Source: Tieghemiomyces parasiticus (taxonomy: Eukaryota; Kickxellomycota; Dimargaritomycetes; Dimargaritales; Dimargaritaceae). Taken from it: 64,000 nucleotides of DNA. The stretch is from the NCBI GenBank assembly GCA_027575765.1, contig JANBPT010000039.1, positions 1-64,000 on the forward strand, written 5' to 3'. Below are positions 22,783 through 34,467 of this stretch, in pieces; positions within the stretch are counted from its first letter, which is position 1, and every line of letters starts with the position of its first letter. The notes under the pieces were generated by a model. It was not told the DNA's origin. It worked only from the letters and a program-made list of their open reading frames with translations, and made no database searches. Made by a program: the position numbers and the translations under genes.

Positions 22783-23213
22783 AAAAAATACTAAGAGGAA
22801 ACTAAAGGCTACTGGCCAACGAAATAAGAACTAGCGAACTTGAAAGTCTCATTAAAGCGGAACGTGTTAAGCGGAGAGGGTTGGTTGACAGTGTGACAGG
22901 TGTCGTTTATTGCGTAGTGGCTTCGGAGGGTCTTTTGTACTGGAAGGATGGCGGGGTGAGGCGGAGCTGGCGCCAAGGCGAAATACGAAGACGGCCGTGA
23001 GGCAGCCGTATCAGCGGAGGGGGGATACTGAAGGAAGTTAAGACCTAAAAGGACAGAGGTAAAGCCATTTGTCGAAAAAATGACAATTTCCAACAGATCA
23101 GGAAGGTTTGGCGTCGCTGTAAATGGATAATATGTAGGTCGAACAGCGAAGCTAGGCAGAGAAAGGGGTGGATATGCCACAACTGATTGGATCAGTAGTT
23201 TCGGGCATGACAA
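22783..23213 (-). repeat. dispersed repeat family, copy D (diverged)
   Basis: Minus-strand relative of copies A-C with many substitutions and indels. It starts at 23213 with TTGTCATGCCCGAAACTACTGATCC and ends near GGCCAGTAGCCTTTAGTTTCC (about 22783-22815), matching the same terminal blocks. It retains an open frame (22809-23213, -) in the same register for much of its length. It lies 30 nt after the secreted-protein stop codon. Confidence 0.75.
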
Positions 23214-23409
23214 AGTTCACTCACCATTTACAAGGTGAGCAGGACCGCTACGAATAAATAGGACCAATTCCCAAATGCAACTCTATCTGACTGCAGTTAA
23301 CTCTGGGATTATAACTACCACGCGTCTTGATACGCATATTTTTATGGTTATAGTTATACAAGTTCTTAACTGCGCCTGTCCGGCCACTAAAGAGATTACT
23401 GTAGACCCC

Positions 23410-24123
23410 TTAGCCTGTTTTCCGCTTTTTACCAGGCCCACTTCCGAGGTACTGGCTCAAGAAATCGCCACGGACGTGGCCTTTCCCACTGCCGGTCGTG
23501 GCGCCAGCACGACGAGTACTTTTGGCATTAGGCCTCCCGGTGGAGGTTGTAGTCGTCGGTTCGGTCACCTGGAACGATCGTGACCGACTATCCTCTTCAT
23601 CACTACTGCTATCACTGGCGACGTTCTTCTCGCCATGATGGCCGGTCCTAAAAGTTGGATCCCGAAAGGACGGCTTCGACCCTGCGGCGGGGTCCCGCCG
23701 CCCAATTAGCTTCCGCCGAAAGTTGGCGGTGGCCGCGTTTTCGGGGGCTTTCTTCATCGCCGGGCCCGACGAGTGTATCAAGGTCGTTGCTACGGTTTGG
23801 CCCGCCCCCATGAATTCCGCGGCTGTCGGCCTGGGTGGCGGTACCGCGCCTAAACCCAGTCGGTTCGGTCGGCCCTGGAACACATCACGGGCCTTAGGCT
23901 GCCCAGCATTTCGTAGGTCATCGAGATCAACCTCACGTTTGAGGAACTCGGCCCGGGTCGCCGTGGCCTGGTGGCTCTTCTCTGGTGTCGCCTCCTGGTC
24001 TTCCTGGTCGTCGCTACTGTTGTCAAGCCACGAGGCCACCATCGAACGAGTCTCGTAAATGGACACGTCCAGACTGGCCTGTAGATCGCGGAGTCGCTCG
24101 GTCTGCTCCTTCTTGGCCTTCAT
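23410..24123 (-). CDS. small basic, probably nuclear or nucleolar protein (possibly DUF3245-like)
   Basis: Single exon, 237 aa; the start at 24123 has a CGCCATG context. The N-terminus is a Lys/Glu-rich helix followed by YETRSMVASWLDN. The middle is low-complexity and Ser/Thr/Pro/Gly-rich with an acidic Ser patch (SDSSSDEEDSRSRS). The C-terminus ends RGDFLSQYLGSGPGKKRK, a short hydrophobic helix capped by a Lys/Arg tail. The pairing of an N-terminal VASWL-like motif with a C-terminal FLSxYL plus KKRK recalls fungal DUF3245 proteins, but I hold that loosely. Good codon composition, start context and an end-to-end frame support a real gene. Nuclear location is inferred from the basic tail. Confidence 0.7.
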   Translation of the reverse strand: MKAKKEQTERLRDLQASLDVSIYETRSMVASWLDNSSDDQEDQEATPEKSHQATATRAEFLKREVDLDDLRNAGQPKARDVFQGRPNRLGLGAVPPPRPTAAEFMGAGQTVATTLIHSSGPAMKKAPENAATANFRRKLIGRRDPAAGSKPSFRDPTFRTGHHGEKNVASDSSSDEEDSRSRSFQVTEPTTTTSTGRPNAKSTRRAGATTGSGKGHVRGDFLSQYLGSGPGKKRKTG

Positions 24124-27100
24124 GGCGGGGATGATGTATGTAGGAAGCGGGGGCCGAAAGGCGTGCTAAGCGCAGGGAAGGCTCGGATCAAGTCAATATA
24201 GGCCGTAGAAGGGAATCGGGTGTTTGATCAATCCGCAGTGGTCGTTGTGGCAAATGGTCAGCCGGGTGACGGACAGAAAAAAAAAAGGTGAGAAGGGTAT
24301 ACATTCTGCTGTGACGGCCATGCTTCCTACCGATTCCTAGGCTATCCTGACCTACTGGTCTTAAAGATTTGAGATACAATTTGACTACAGGATAAAAGCG
24401 AGATAGTGAACCGAGAACACCGGTACCATGGGCACAACTACACGTATAGTGGTGGAAAACAAAAAGACCATGCGTTCCATGCTTTATTTGTTCACATTTT
24501 CTCCTGAGCGTTGGACGTATACGCCTACTTGTTTTAATAGTGTAATAGTATACCTTGGTCTATCCAACGGCGTAATATCTAATAGACCCTGGGCAGCTAT
24601 TGATGGATATAGGGAAACAGAAGAGCGGTAAAATGTAGCCGAGCTTAGCGTTGAGCTCGTCGGTTGTACACTTAACGCTGAGCACGAGACACCGGACATC
24701 GGCACAAGGCCGGCCGGCAGCGTTGGGCTTGGACGTTGGGTGGAGTCAAACCTGCCGGTACAACTTAGGTTGTGGTCTCTCGAGCGAATGGATGACGGAT
24801 ATATTTTCAAAGAAAAGGCTAAAGACGTGACAGAATAGGCAGGTCAATGCAATAAAGACAAGGTAGAGTGGTCGCAGGCAGATCGACTGCACTGTTTGGG
24901 CCAAGATGTGGCGAATGAGTGCAACACATACGGGCGGCACTGAAAAATAAACAAAAACTATTGGTAGTCCGCAGGACGATTACTGAGACCCTGGCCTTGA
25001 CAGTGGGCTCTTGGTATTGCCTCCACTAAATAAGGGCGTGTTTGTCCGCCACCCAAGGTGCCGGGTCGTTGGCAAACATGATGTAGCATAAACAACGACC
25101 CCATGACATTCAGCTGGTCTGTGCAGGGATCCAAACTATAGTAGAGCATGTACAACTCATGCTGCCCAGACATTTTGTAGGCTAGAGGCCACAGGCTTAT
25201 CGTCCCAGGCACGGGTTTAGCTAGGAGGAAATTTCAGGTAGGGATATTTGCATTGGATGCATGTAGTTAGGGCACTTAGGTTTACGATTGGGAAGCTAGT
25301 AAAGGAGTAAGCTGGGCCTGTGCCCCTTTATTTAGGGCAGGAAACTCGGTCCGACCTACACTGAATACTAAGGACCAGGTAATGGATAATGGCAGTATGG
25401 TTTCGCCACTACTTACCGCTGCTCGAAACATGTTCTGCAGTGGCGACTGTAAACCAAATGTTTCTGTCGTAGACCTGTGGTCATCATACCGACAGGTCTA
25501 TTCCTTAACCCAATTTAAGTGCAAGACGGCGGTAAGGTGGAGGGGGGCAGGGCAAAGGTAAGCCGGTATCAGCTGTGCTAGGGGTTACCAAGATGGACTC
25601 GCCGGAATAAGCCATCTGGATGGCTAGGTGTTCTATTTACACGAGTTTCAAATCAATACAATAGACCTACCGTGTGTATACGGGAGGAAACCAAGTCAAT
25701 GACGTCTCATCTCTTATGGTTTAATGGATACGGACCGTGCTTCGGGACGAGTGGGTCACGTCTATGCTTTGAGACCAGACCCCCATGTATCTGTGTAACC
25801 TCACGCCTCTACCCAATTCAAATGCTTACACTAACCGATAGAACCACCACTGTGCTGTTCATTAGGCCTTTAGTACCTCCTCCCTCACTCGCTTGATTTT
25901 CTCCCCACAGGGTCCCAACCACCTGAAATGGGTTGGGGACTGTGTCGACCCCAAAACACCGCATCGGCCTGACCCGGATCGTGGGGGGGGGGAGGGGAAG
26001 GAAGAGGGGAAACAGGTAGGGTCATGCCTTCCCCGCATTTTTGACACATAGTATAATGAAACTTCCATATTTGTTTTGCCGTGAGAAGATACATTGAATG
26101 GCAATTAGCTTAGGGTTTCATTTCGGCCGAGAGGCATGCCATACAGCTATTCTTTTCCTCCCACATTTTTTCTCTGCCGACACGGATATGTTGTCTTTCC
26201 CTTTCTGGGCCCTTACTGAGGCCTCCGCGATCTACATCTCCTCTACACAGAAACCTTCATAAAGCTGCTCAAGGATACATTTGGTCACCGAGCCTGGGCC
26301 TTCGAAGTCGGAATCGGAACATATTGGACTATCAGCGGGGATGCTAGTGTATAAACGGAGACCCAAAAAAAAATATGCGGCTATTACTTGTTTGGCCAGT
26401 TGCCTAGGAAGATCGCACGAGAATTGCACCTAAAAACCCTAGAATATAACCTTATTTGGGCCCAACAGGGCACATAATGTCCCTTCTGCTGGTAAAACCG
26501 CGCAGATGACAGTTTCCACATTACTTTGCTCGAGCTGTCAGACTGGGGATTAGGACCTACGGGTGGCCTAGGTACAAATGCATACCCGCCCCCCTTCAGG
26601 CCTACACCCGTTAGTTTCACACGAGTATAGGTAATGGCGACCTAAGCGCCACTTTGGAAAGACCCTCTTATATCGGGGATACCCGTTTACCTACAGGTCC
26701 TGATTTGGAACAGGGGTTGCCTCTATTTGGGTTGACATTCAGATAAAATATTTACCTGTACCTCAAAATAGGGTCGGGGTGGACAGTATGATTAGTTGTC
26801 CTTGAAGGTTTATGGTGGGCGCCTCGGGAGAGGAGATGGTGGAGGGTGGAGAGCGGGGCACGACCCCATCTGGTCTGTGGTTTTCAGGGATGTGAGGAAT
26901 AAGGAGGGTGCGAGAGGAGTCCGAAGTTCTCGTCCCATATAATTAACGTACAGGAGACACTCACTAGTGGTGTAAAACGAGGGCAAAGGCCTTAAGCTTA
27001 GGGTGCCACAGATGAACCCTAAACGGTTGAAACAGAGCAAGGTTTTAGGAACCGCCCATTGACCGTGTCGTACCATTCCTTGCAGCACGCTTTTCATGGG

Positions 27101-28080
27101 GCTGCTTGTCTCTGTCAAACGCACGCACACTCACACACGCCCTCATACCCATACACTTTGCCTTCACCTTTCCCCAATCTACCCAGTGCGCTTTGCTCGT
27201 CCTTGATATATATTTTTTCATGGATTTCCTGACCGTAACGTCATTGCCAAGTGGCCAGCCTGCTCTGATACAAGCATTCGTTTCCCTAAAGATATTTTTT
27301 TTACTTGGCTGTCCATCAGACGGTCTTGGTGAACTTGGTAGAGATGGGGGCAGGGTCCAGGACCATGCCGATAGAAAAATCACTGACGAGCTGATGAGCC
27401 AGTATAATCCAGAGGCCGTCCCCCCTTTTTTTTTAGCTTGCCTATGGTGATTTAGATCGTCCTGTATAGAGTCCAAAGGCTGTCGTACATTTCTCCAACT
27501 GTAGGCCCACTCACAAATTCCCTAAAGATCAATACCGCCAGTGGATATACATCTCTATCTGCAGTTGGGTCCCTGGAGGAACCTACCTAGGTTATCTACA
27601 ACCTGTAGGACCCCACGGTTACTAGAAATATAATAGGAACCGCTTCTGTGTTAACTCATTCTCGGGAACTAGCCACCCACACAGGGGTTTTCCAAAGCTA
27701 GATCCAAGGCTACTTCAGGCACGCCACTTAGCCTAGGCTGAGGGTTATACCTTTGAATCACTATTGATTCGCATTTTATTTAGCATAATCTAATCGTACC
27801 AACATTACTATTTCATAAGAACTAGGTGTTATCCCTCTTCATATATATTTTTTTCTGCCCACTCCCAATCCCCACCACTTTGTCAATTCGAGTCAGGTCA
27901 GTAGTCTAGGCTGTGCAAGGTAGTCTATACCGGACCACACGGACTAACAGTGCACTCAACCTGTCAACTTTGACATGTCCCCCATGTACTACCTTTGTTT
28001 TCCGCGGTGTTGTTGGCCAATTACGGGGGAAGTGATTGGAGTGAGCACCATACCTCTTTTCAATGGATGAATGAGGAAAG
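24124..28080. other. non-coding tract, first part of the gene-poor middle
   Basis: No recognisable gene on either strand. Contents that stand out are an imperfect 10-bp hairpin (24643-24682), a perfect 9-bp inverted repeat (25470-25478 with 25492-25500), a compact palindrome AGCCATCTGGATGGCT (about 25610) and a G10-A-G4 tract near 25983-25997. Open frames here are short and show no family resemblance. Confidence 0.5.
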
Positions 28081-28086
28081 CAATGC

Positions 28087-28094
28087 ATATAAAA
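28087..28094 (+). promoter_or_regulatory. isolated TATA element
   Basis: GCATATAAAAGTCACGG, a strong TATA match with no recognised gene downstream. A pyrimidine-rich stretch (28480-28830) containing an unrecognised open frame follows. Confidence 0.3.
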
Positions 28095-31000
28095 GTCACG
28101 GACCCTATTGCTACGGTAATGATGAGCGCATCTACGATCTTTTGAACATCTAACATCCTACAGCCCTGCAGTTTGTCGATACCCTATGATCCCCGGCTGC
28201 CGGCGGCTGAATCGACGATATAATAGTGAATACAAGGTCCCCTCCCCCGGTCAGCCTGTAGCTGATCAATCGGCACTCAAAGTATGGCGTAGGTTGGGTG
28301 AAGGGAGTGTGGCTTGGAGTGACAGGGCATGACGATCCAGCTCTGCCCTCGTAGTCTAGAACGTAACGAAGGGAAAGGTGGAAAAGAGAGCGAGAGAGGA
28401 GAGGGGGTGAAGGGTGAAAGTGCCTGATCGCAATGCCAGGAGGCCACTCCCCATCAAGTTGACAGCAGGTTCTCCCCAGCGACCGAAATCGAGATCCACG
28501 TCGGACCCTCCTTCCACTCCCTCCCCCCCCTTTCGTTCTTTGCCACCACGTCTCCCACCCGCCCCGTTTAGAGAAACTTATCTCAACCCTACAATGCAAC
28601 GTATTGTCAACCATCCACCCACTCCCTCCGTTCTCTGCCACGCCCTCCATTGCCTTCCTGCTCACCATCCCCGTCTCATCCCAACCTCTTTACGCAAGTT
28701 ATTTTACGCGTCCACCATCTTGGTCGCTAAGGGTACATGCATCAGCGCCAATCTCCCGGCCAAGGTCCTCCCTCTTCCCCTGTGCCGCACGCTAACCTTC
28801 CTGTCATCCCTTCCCTTCCCCATTCTCTATTGTCTCTACCAATTGGCGACCCTGGTAGCTTGGGTACAATATTACGATTCACGTAGCTTCCTAAGCTTAA
28901 TTGGGCCGCTTAGACCTGGGTTACAGGAGGCAGAATAAACGATAATTGGATGTTAGATTGTAAATCTTAACCAAGTTAGGGTAGAGGAGCATTGCTGCGC
29001 CCGTTCTCCGTAGGGGATGGCGGTACCGGTGGTGGTATAAGCGCTACCTCCCCAGATTCCATTGCTGGGTTCATCCTGACCCTGGGTAAGTGTGAAGAAG
29101 GGGGAGGTCTATAGTCTTATTTCATTCATTATCCCATAGCCACTCAAAAGTGTCAAGTGTTTTCTAATACAGGTTGGACTAGATGGAAAGTGGAGCACAG
29201 GTCTTTCTACGCCCAAGGGGGCGCTACTCCTGGGCAACATTAGGGCAAGCCAGACTTACCGCCGAGTACTAGATTAAAAAAGCAAGAGACGGGTAGTACC
29301 ATGATAGGGTGAAGATGGGAGGGCTTACGATCAATGACTTACATCGTGCTCCCCACTCCTCCCTTCTCCAACCATGCGCATGACAACCCCATACGGAATA
29401 GTATTTACGGAGTCGCCAAGCTGCAGTGCGCTTTGCCATTCACCGATCCGTCATAAAGTCTGCCGATCCGGAACCAACATGAACCGCCCATCAGATTGGA
29501 TAGCGAAATGGATATTTATAGATCGGAGCAATGGGAGGGAGGGGGAGGCCCACCCGTACAGAAAGCCGAACTACGATGCAGAGAAACGACAAAAAAGTAA
29601 AACGGAAAAATGTTTGATTGATAGTGGATCCTCCTCGGTAGAACTATATTGCAATCCTCAACCCTCCCCCCGTCCACTAGCCAGTTGATTTTGATCACTA
29701 TTCAGTATGGGGAATGGCCCGTTCGCTCATTCCCTTCCCGCATACCATTCCGAAAACCTAAATGATTACCTCTCCTTAAGCGCGAAATGGTAAAAAAGCT
29801 GAGAGACATTGTAAAATATAAAACCCTGACCCGATGGGAGCATGTCGAGGCTATAGGCGGGGAGGGGGGACCAATATTGTGCAGCTGTGGATGATCGGTC
29901 GCAGATAAATTTTGACAACGTACCGCAATTGTAAACACGCACAGATGCTTTAGCATGTCAATGCCGACAGTGTTGATCCGTCAGCAGCCCCCTCCCTCTC
30001 TTTCTCTTTCTCTCTCTCTCATTCTTTTCCCGGCTGCCGTTCTGAGGATATCCGCACGTCGTCAGGCATCCTGTGGTGGAGTAGGCTGGGAGGACGGAGG
30101 AATGATAGAGACAGAGAGGTACGGAATGATTCGGCTCCGTTCTGTTGGGCCGATCACACCCCTGACGAGGGCAATCTCGTGACGTAGATTATCCTGCTGT
30201 ATTTCAAACACAGGGAATCCTACTGGAATAGATGTTAGGTGAAGCAGGGCATGAATAGGACACAAGGGTAGAGTAGGAGCAGGTCCAAAAAAATATCTTC
30301 GTAATGGTGATTAATGGTGTGCATAGAATCATCTCTTAAGTGAACTTTGGGGTTCTATTAGACATTCGGGCCTGTCACCGTGAGGAAAAGACGGCTAACC
30401 TATTGACCGGACGAGAAAGAGGGGGACACTGGTGGCACCGGGCCGCATCACCCTCATCCAGCCCTCGATAATTTCGTTCGGCAACCAACCCATCTTCGCT
30501 TGTCAAACTCGCCGGATCTAGCACCGCGCACCTCGGACTCCGTTACAGGTAAGTCACTCAAATGGCCAGGTTGTTCGGGATGGATTAGTAAGGTGGATGG
30601 ATGGGGATAGGACACAGCTGATACCTCACCCATGTCCTGCATGGCCTATTATTCATACACTCCCCTCCCCGCCCCATTAGAATAGAAGGTACAATCCCAG
30701 CATTAAAGTACTTATACTACACTCCATATCGGGTCTATGGACGGACATATACCTACCTTTCAACGCTGGCAGCTCTAGAAAAGCTCCATGCGCCAATACA
30801 ATGACAATTAATCCCGTTTCCAAACGCACAGCGCGGATCAGGCGGATAGACCATAATTCACCTGCTCCCCCCCTCCGGGATGCAACGGCCGAGACTATCT
30901 ATGAAGAAGCGATCAGCTCTAGCTTGGCGAAAAGAATGGGAAGGGCATTCATAACCAACCAACCATCACAGTCGACTCTACTCTCTTGCATAAGATAAGC

Positions 31001-32100
31001 CCGACGCCCAAAGAGGATGACATGAAGCTTACGTCAGAAGGTGGGCCGGGTGACTAGGGAAACGGGCGGCAATGCCCCTAGTGATCCAGCAGCACCGATG
31101 TGATTGGGCTAAACAACAAAAGGAAGGGGGGAGGGTGATTACACCTACAAATGAAGAGAGATGGAAGGAGAAGGAGGAGGTGGGATGATGTGAGTAGTGC
31201 GTAGACGTAGAAAAGGGCCTATACTACCAGTGACCGTTTTCCCCGCATTACAACCCTCCCACCCCCATACAATTCTCCGATAACAGGTTACAAAAATAGG
31301 TTCGTGTCACGGATAGCAGGTCTTCTAAATCAGCCGTGCTGGAAGTTGATAATAGCCCACTTCCAAACCGGGTCCCATTTCATTACTTTGGTTAAAATCC
31401 CCAGTTGTGCCGGTGGGGGGAATGTGCTATTGTAATGTTATGACTGTAAAGAAACTGAATGGGTAAATCAAGTAAATTATCCCACGAAATGGTCATAGGT
31501 GCATGTTCCGATTCTTGTACAGTAATACTCCGGTGGCCGGTTCATCCTCCCTCAAGTGTACTAATGGCACCGCATGACATAGGCCATGTAGAATACCTCT
31601 GCGTTGTGGGGCTATGGATTTGGTGTAACCCATGAGGCTTAATCCCTTCTCCGGGACTCTATTACCGACCCCGAATCTTCACCAAAGTCGTATCAGAATT
31701 AAATCTAGCCTCCCCCTCTCTCTCTCTCTCTTCCCCACAGGTTTGATTAGCCATTCCACCAAGTCTAATAGCACCCCCCCCCTCCCTACACGAAAGGAAG
31801 TGAGCAAAATAGTCGTTATGACGACATGAATCCCCCCCTCTACCACTTTCATTCACCATGAACACTGGTGACTGCAACAGGTCCGATTACTGAGCCCAAG
31901 GATCCATATCTCAGCGACTAGCGTGGTGCTCTCGTGGAGGACATTGAATGGGCCTGGCCAGCGGAAATTGAGCATGTGAGTATGTGTGTGTGTGCTGCTA
32001 CTGCTGTGGTTCGAGGCGAGTGCGTGCCCGATACATGGTTTGATGCAGGAGTAAAGAGGTGTCCATAGATGACCGGGTATAAAGTTATGCCTTAATAACC
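28095..32100. other. non-coding tract with purine/pyrimidine blocks
   Basis: No recognised gene. A pyrimidine-rich plus strand at 28480-28830 holds a 115-codon frame from ATG 28594 with a hydrophobic C-terminal half; its antisense is open mainly because of composition. Many CCCCTCCC-type or complementary blocks occur (about 28525, 29529, 29666, 29865, 29990, 31120, 31243, 31771). CT repeats lie near 30000-30020 and 31714-31730. Confidence 0.5.
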
Positions 32101-32138
32101 TGGTCAAAGTTTATCATTACCCTGGATTCCCCCCCCTT

Positions 32139-32163
32139 CTCTCTCTCTCTCTCTCTCTCTCTC
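32139..32163 (+). repeat. (CT)n microsatellite
   Basis: Twelve uninterrupted CT units following a C7 run. Confidence 0.9.
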
Positions 32164-34041
32164 ATGGCCCATCGCTGAAACGGGTAGGAAGGAGCCGTGC
32201 ACACGACGTACAAGAAAACACTACCGAAAAGGCATGACGCAAGGGGTCTGAAAGCCTGGCCACCGTCGCAATGGATGATGGCTAGACGCCTCACAACTTA
32301 GCTCCCAATGAGCGCAAGAACTAGGGCTAGTGCAAATGTTAGGGCTATATCGCGACCTCGACCCTGTGCTTAGATGCCGTGACACGTCGAGCCCCCCCCA
32401 TCTTGATTTACTGCACACTGGCTCTGGACCTCACGCACCTCACCATTCGGCCGAGGGGCCTCGCCACCAGTACCTCCGAGGCGGTGTGTTTGGACACGCG
32501 GCTACCGCCACCCGCCCGCCTGCGGCCGGCCTCCCATCCCCATCGTGACTATTATCTGCAACTCAGTCAGCTGGGTGCATTGGTTAATGCAGCATTCGGT
32601 GGTTACAAGGCATAATAAGGGGGAAGACGAGGGTACGGCCGACGGTGCCCAAAGCGGCAATAAAATGCTCCTACTGGTTGCCCTGTTACATAGTCGCCGA
32701 AGTCCGGTGCTCCGCTGCAATCGATTTCGGCGGGCTAGTTCGGCCCCGAAGCTCGGAGACCATACCAGGAAGGTAAAGGCACCCGATGGCCAGAACCCCG
32801 CATCCTCTGCTGTGCACCTCTTGTGGATGTCGATGCAGCGTATCGAAGTTTGGCGATGGAAACTTCCATGGGCAGAGTGTGGGTAGAGGTGGGGGGGGAG
32901 GTCCATGCGCAGCGATGGTGTATCTAAGAAAGGCGAATACGAGGGGATGGCAACGACGGGTTAATGGATAGGTAGCTAATTCTGAGCTTCCAGGAGAAGG
33001 GCTTGGACGTGGGTGGCAGCGGTTACTTGTGGAGCCGAATAGATGGATCCCAAAGGGGAAAATCTGGGCGGGGATGCATTTGGAGTGCAATGACCCGACA
33101 CGGACCTGCTGGACAAGCGCCGGGTTGAACGAAGAGCATCGCCTTGTTATAAACTGTTGCGGACCCGTGCCCCTCCGGCCTGGCTGTGTCCCCACAACGT
33201 CGGTGGGCAGATCACGGAGGGCTAGGCGCCCACGCTGGCCATTTTTCACATTCGGAAAGTCGCAGACGAGGCAGTACCATATCGGGCACGGTCAGGACCG
33301 ACCTACCTCCATTTCCCTGGATTTAATAACCAATTATTATTATTAGTTTTGCGTTTGGTTCCGGCGATGACGATATTTGTGGCCACCACCCCCCTCCAGG
33401 ACTGTTCGCACCCATACCTAGCGCTTGAGCGATCTCCCCGCACCCCCTTTCCCATTCGTCAGCGACATTACCACGTTGAAAGAAGTACCATCCTGGCCCC
33501 TCCCTGATTCTAAATGGGGAAGGGTGGGGCGGGGAGGGGTTCACTCGGTCCCCCCTCCTCTCCCACGCTGCATATAGGCGGTTTCCCTGGTCCACCGTCG
33601 AGATCGGAGGGTTGCCTAGCACGTTTCGATATTCACACCAGCTGGCCGGCTGGTAGCAGTAAGCTTGGCGGGCGATCCCAGTGGCCTGTGGTCTGCTGTC
33701 CCCACCGCACTTGGATGTGGCCCTCTTTTCGCCCCACCTGCCTAACTGCGAGCTAGCCTCCTAGCGCGCCAGGCCGGGGCGTAGCGGGAGCCGCCTCTAT
33801 CCTGGGGTGGACAGCGGGGCGCGCCCTCCATCCCCAGCGCCCCAGTGACAGGCCGTTGGGTCCCACCGTCAGTCAGATAATGTATCTGTGTGTTGGTGCA
33901 CATGCGTTCAACGGGTATTCAGCGCCATTCCGTTCCCCCCCCTCCCCGTTTCTGAGCACGAAATACCACACTGGGGCCACCGCGAACATCATGGTGATGA
34001 CGCCCCTCATACTCTCCCACCACGGTCTACTTGACTAATTG
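32164..34041. other. GC-richer non-coding tract
   Basis: No gene recognised. Several 60-130-codon open frames overlap on both strands (32.3-33.3 kb) without family resemblance. Confidence 0.45.
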
Positions 34042-34053
34042 GTATATATAAAT
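34042..34053 (+). promoter_or_regulatory. TATA-like element
   Basis: GGTATATATAAATAAAG lies about 30-40 nt ahead of the ATG at 34084 of a weak coding candidate. Confidence 0.25.
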
Positions 34054-34083
34054 AAAGAAGGGGGACAGACCGCGTCTTGGCCA

Positions 34084-34467
34084 ATGGAGCTCACTCCTCT
34101 CTCTCTTTTTCTCTCTTTAGGCCACTCCAAAGCCACCCGACTTTGGCTGGCCGCCTGGGCAACCTCGACCGCCGTGTCCGCCCATGGCGAACCCATTCCC
34201 AACGCTGGTATTCATGGTGGCCAGAGCCGTCGCACAGCCGTTGCCGCTGGTGTCGTGTCACTCCCAGTTTCAGCTGCGAGCCAGCGCGATAGCGGCCATG
34301 GGGACGGGGCGAGGATAACGTACCACCGTTATCGGCACCAGCGGCGTATTTCGGATGGCGACGCCATAGGGACCTGCTATGCACGGCGGAGATTGTCCGG
34401 AGGGGCGTGCTGCGAGGATTTTCTGGGGAGTGGGCTGGGAGTCAGGGCCGAGCATTTAAGAGTTTGA
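34084..34467 (+). CDS. weak candidate: short hypothetical protein, 127 aa
   Basis: Not recognised. From ATG 34084 the frame reads MELTPLSLFLSL, then SKATRLWLAAWATSTAVSA, then a Gly/Arg/Ser-rich remainder. Codons from 34130 to 34300 favour C or G in the third position (GCC, ACC, GTG), like the confirmed genes here. The first 30 residues could act as a signal peptide. A CT-rich run ending in TTTAG at about 34118 could instead be a splice acceptor, making this an internal exon of a gene I cannot see. The lone TATA-like element just upstream is suggestive. Low confidence. Confidence 0.2.
   Translation: MELTPLSLFLSLGHSKATRLWLAAWATSTAVSAHGEPIPNAGIHGGQSRRTAVAAGVVSLPVSAASQRDSGHGDGARITYHRYRHQRRISDGDAIGTCYARRRLSGGACCEDFLGSGLGVRAEHLRV

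Noticed and set aside
28150..28668. 172-codon minus-strand frame
   Set aside because: Antisense of a pyrimidine-rich block with no protein-like segments.
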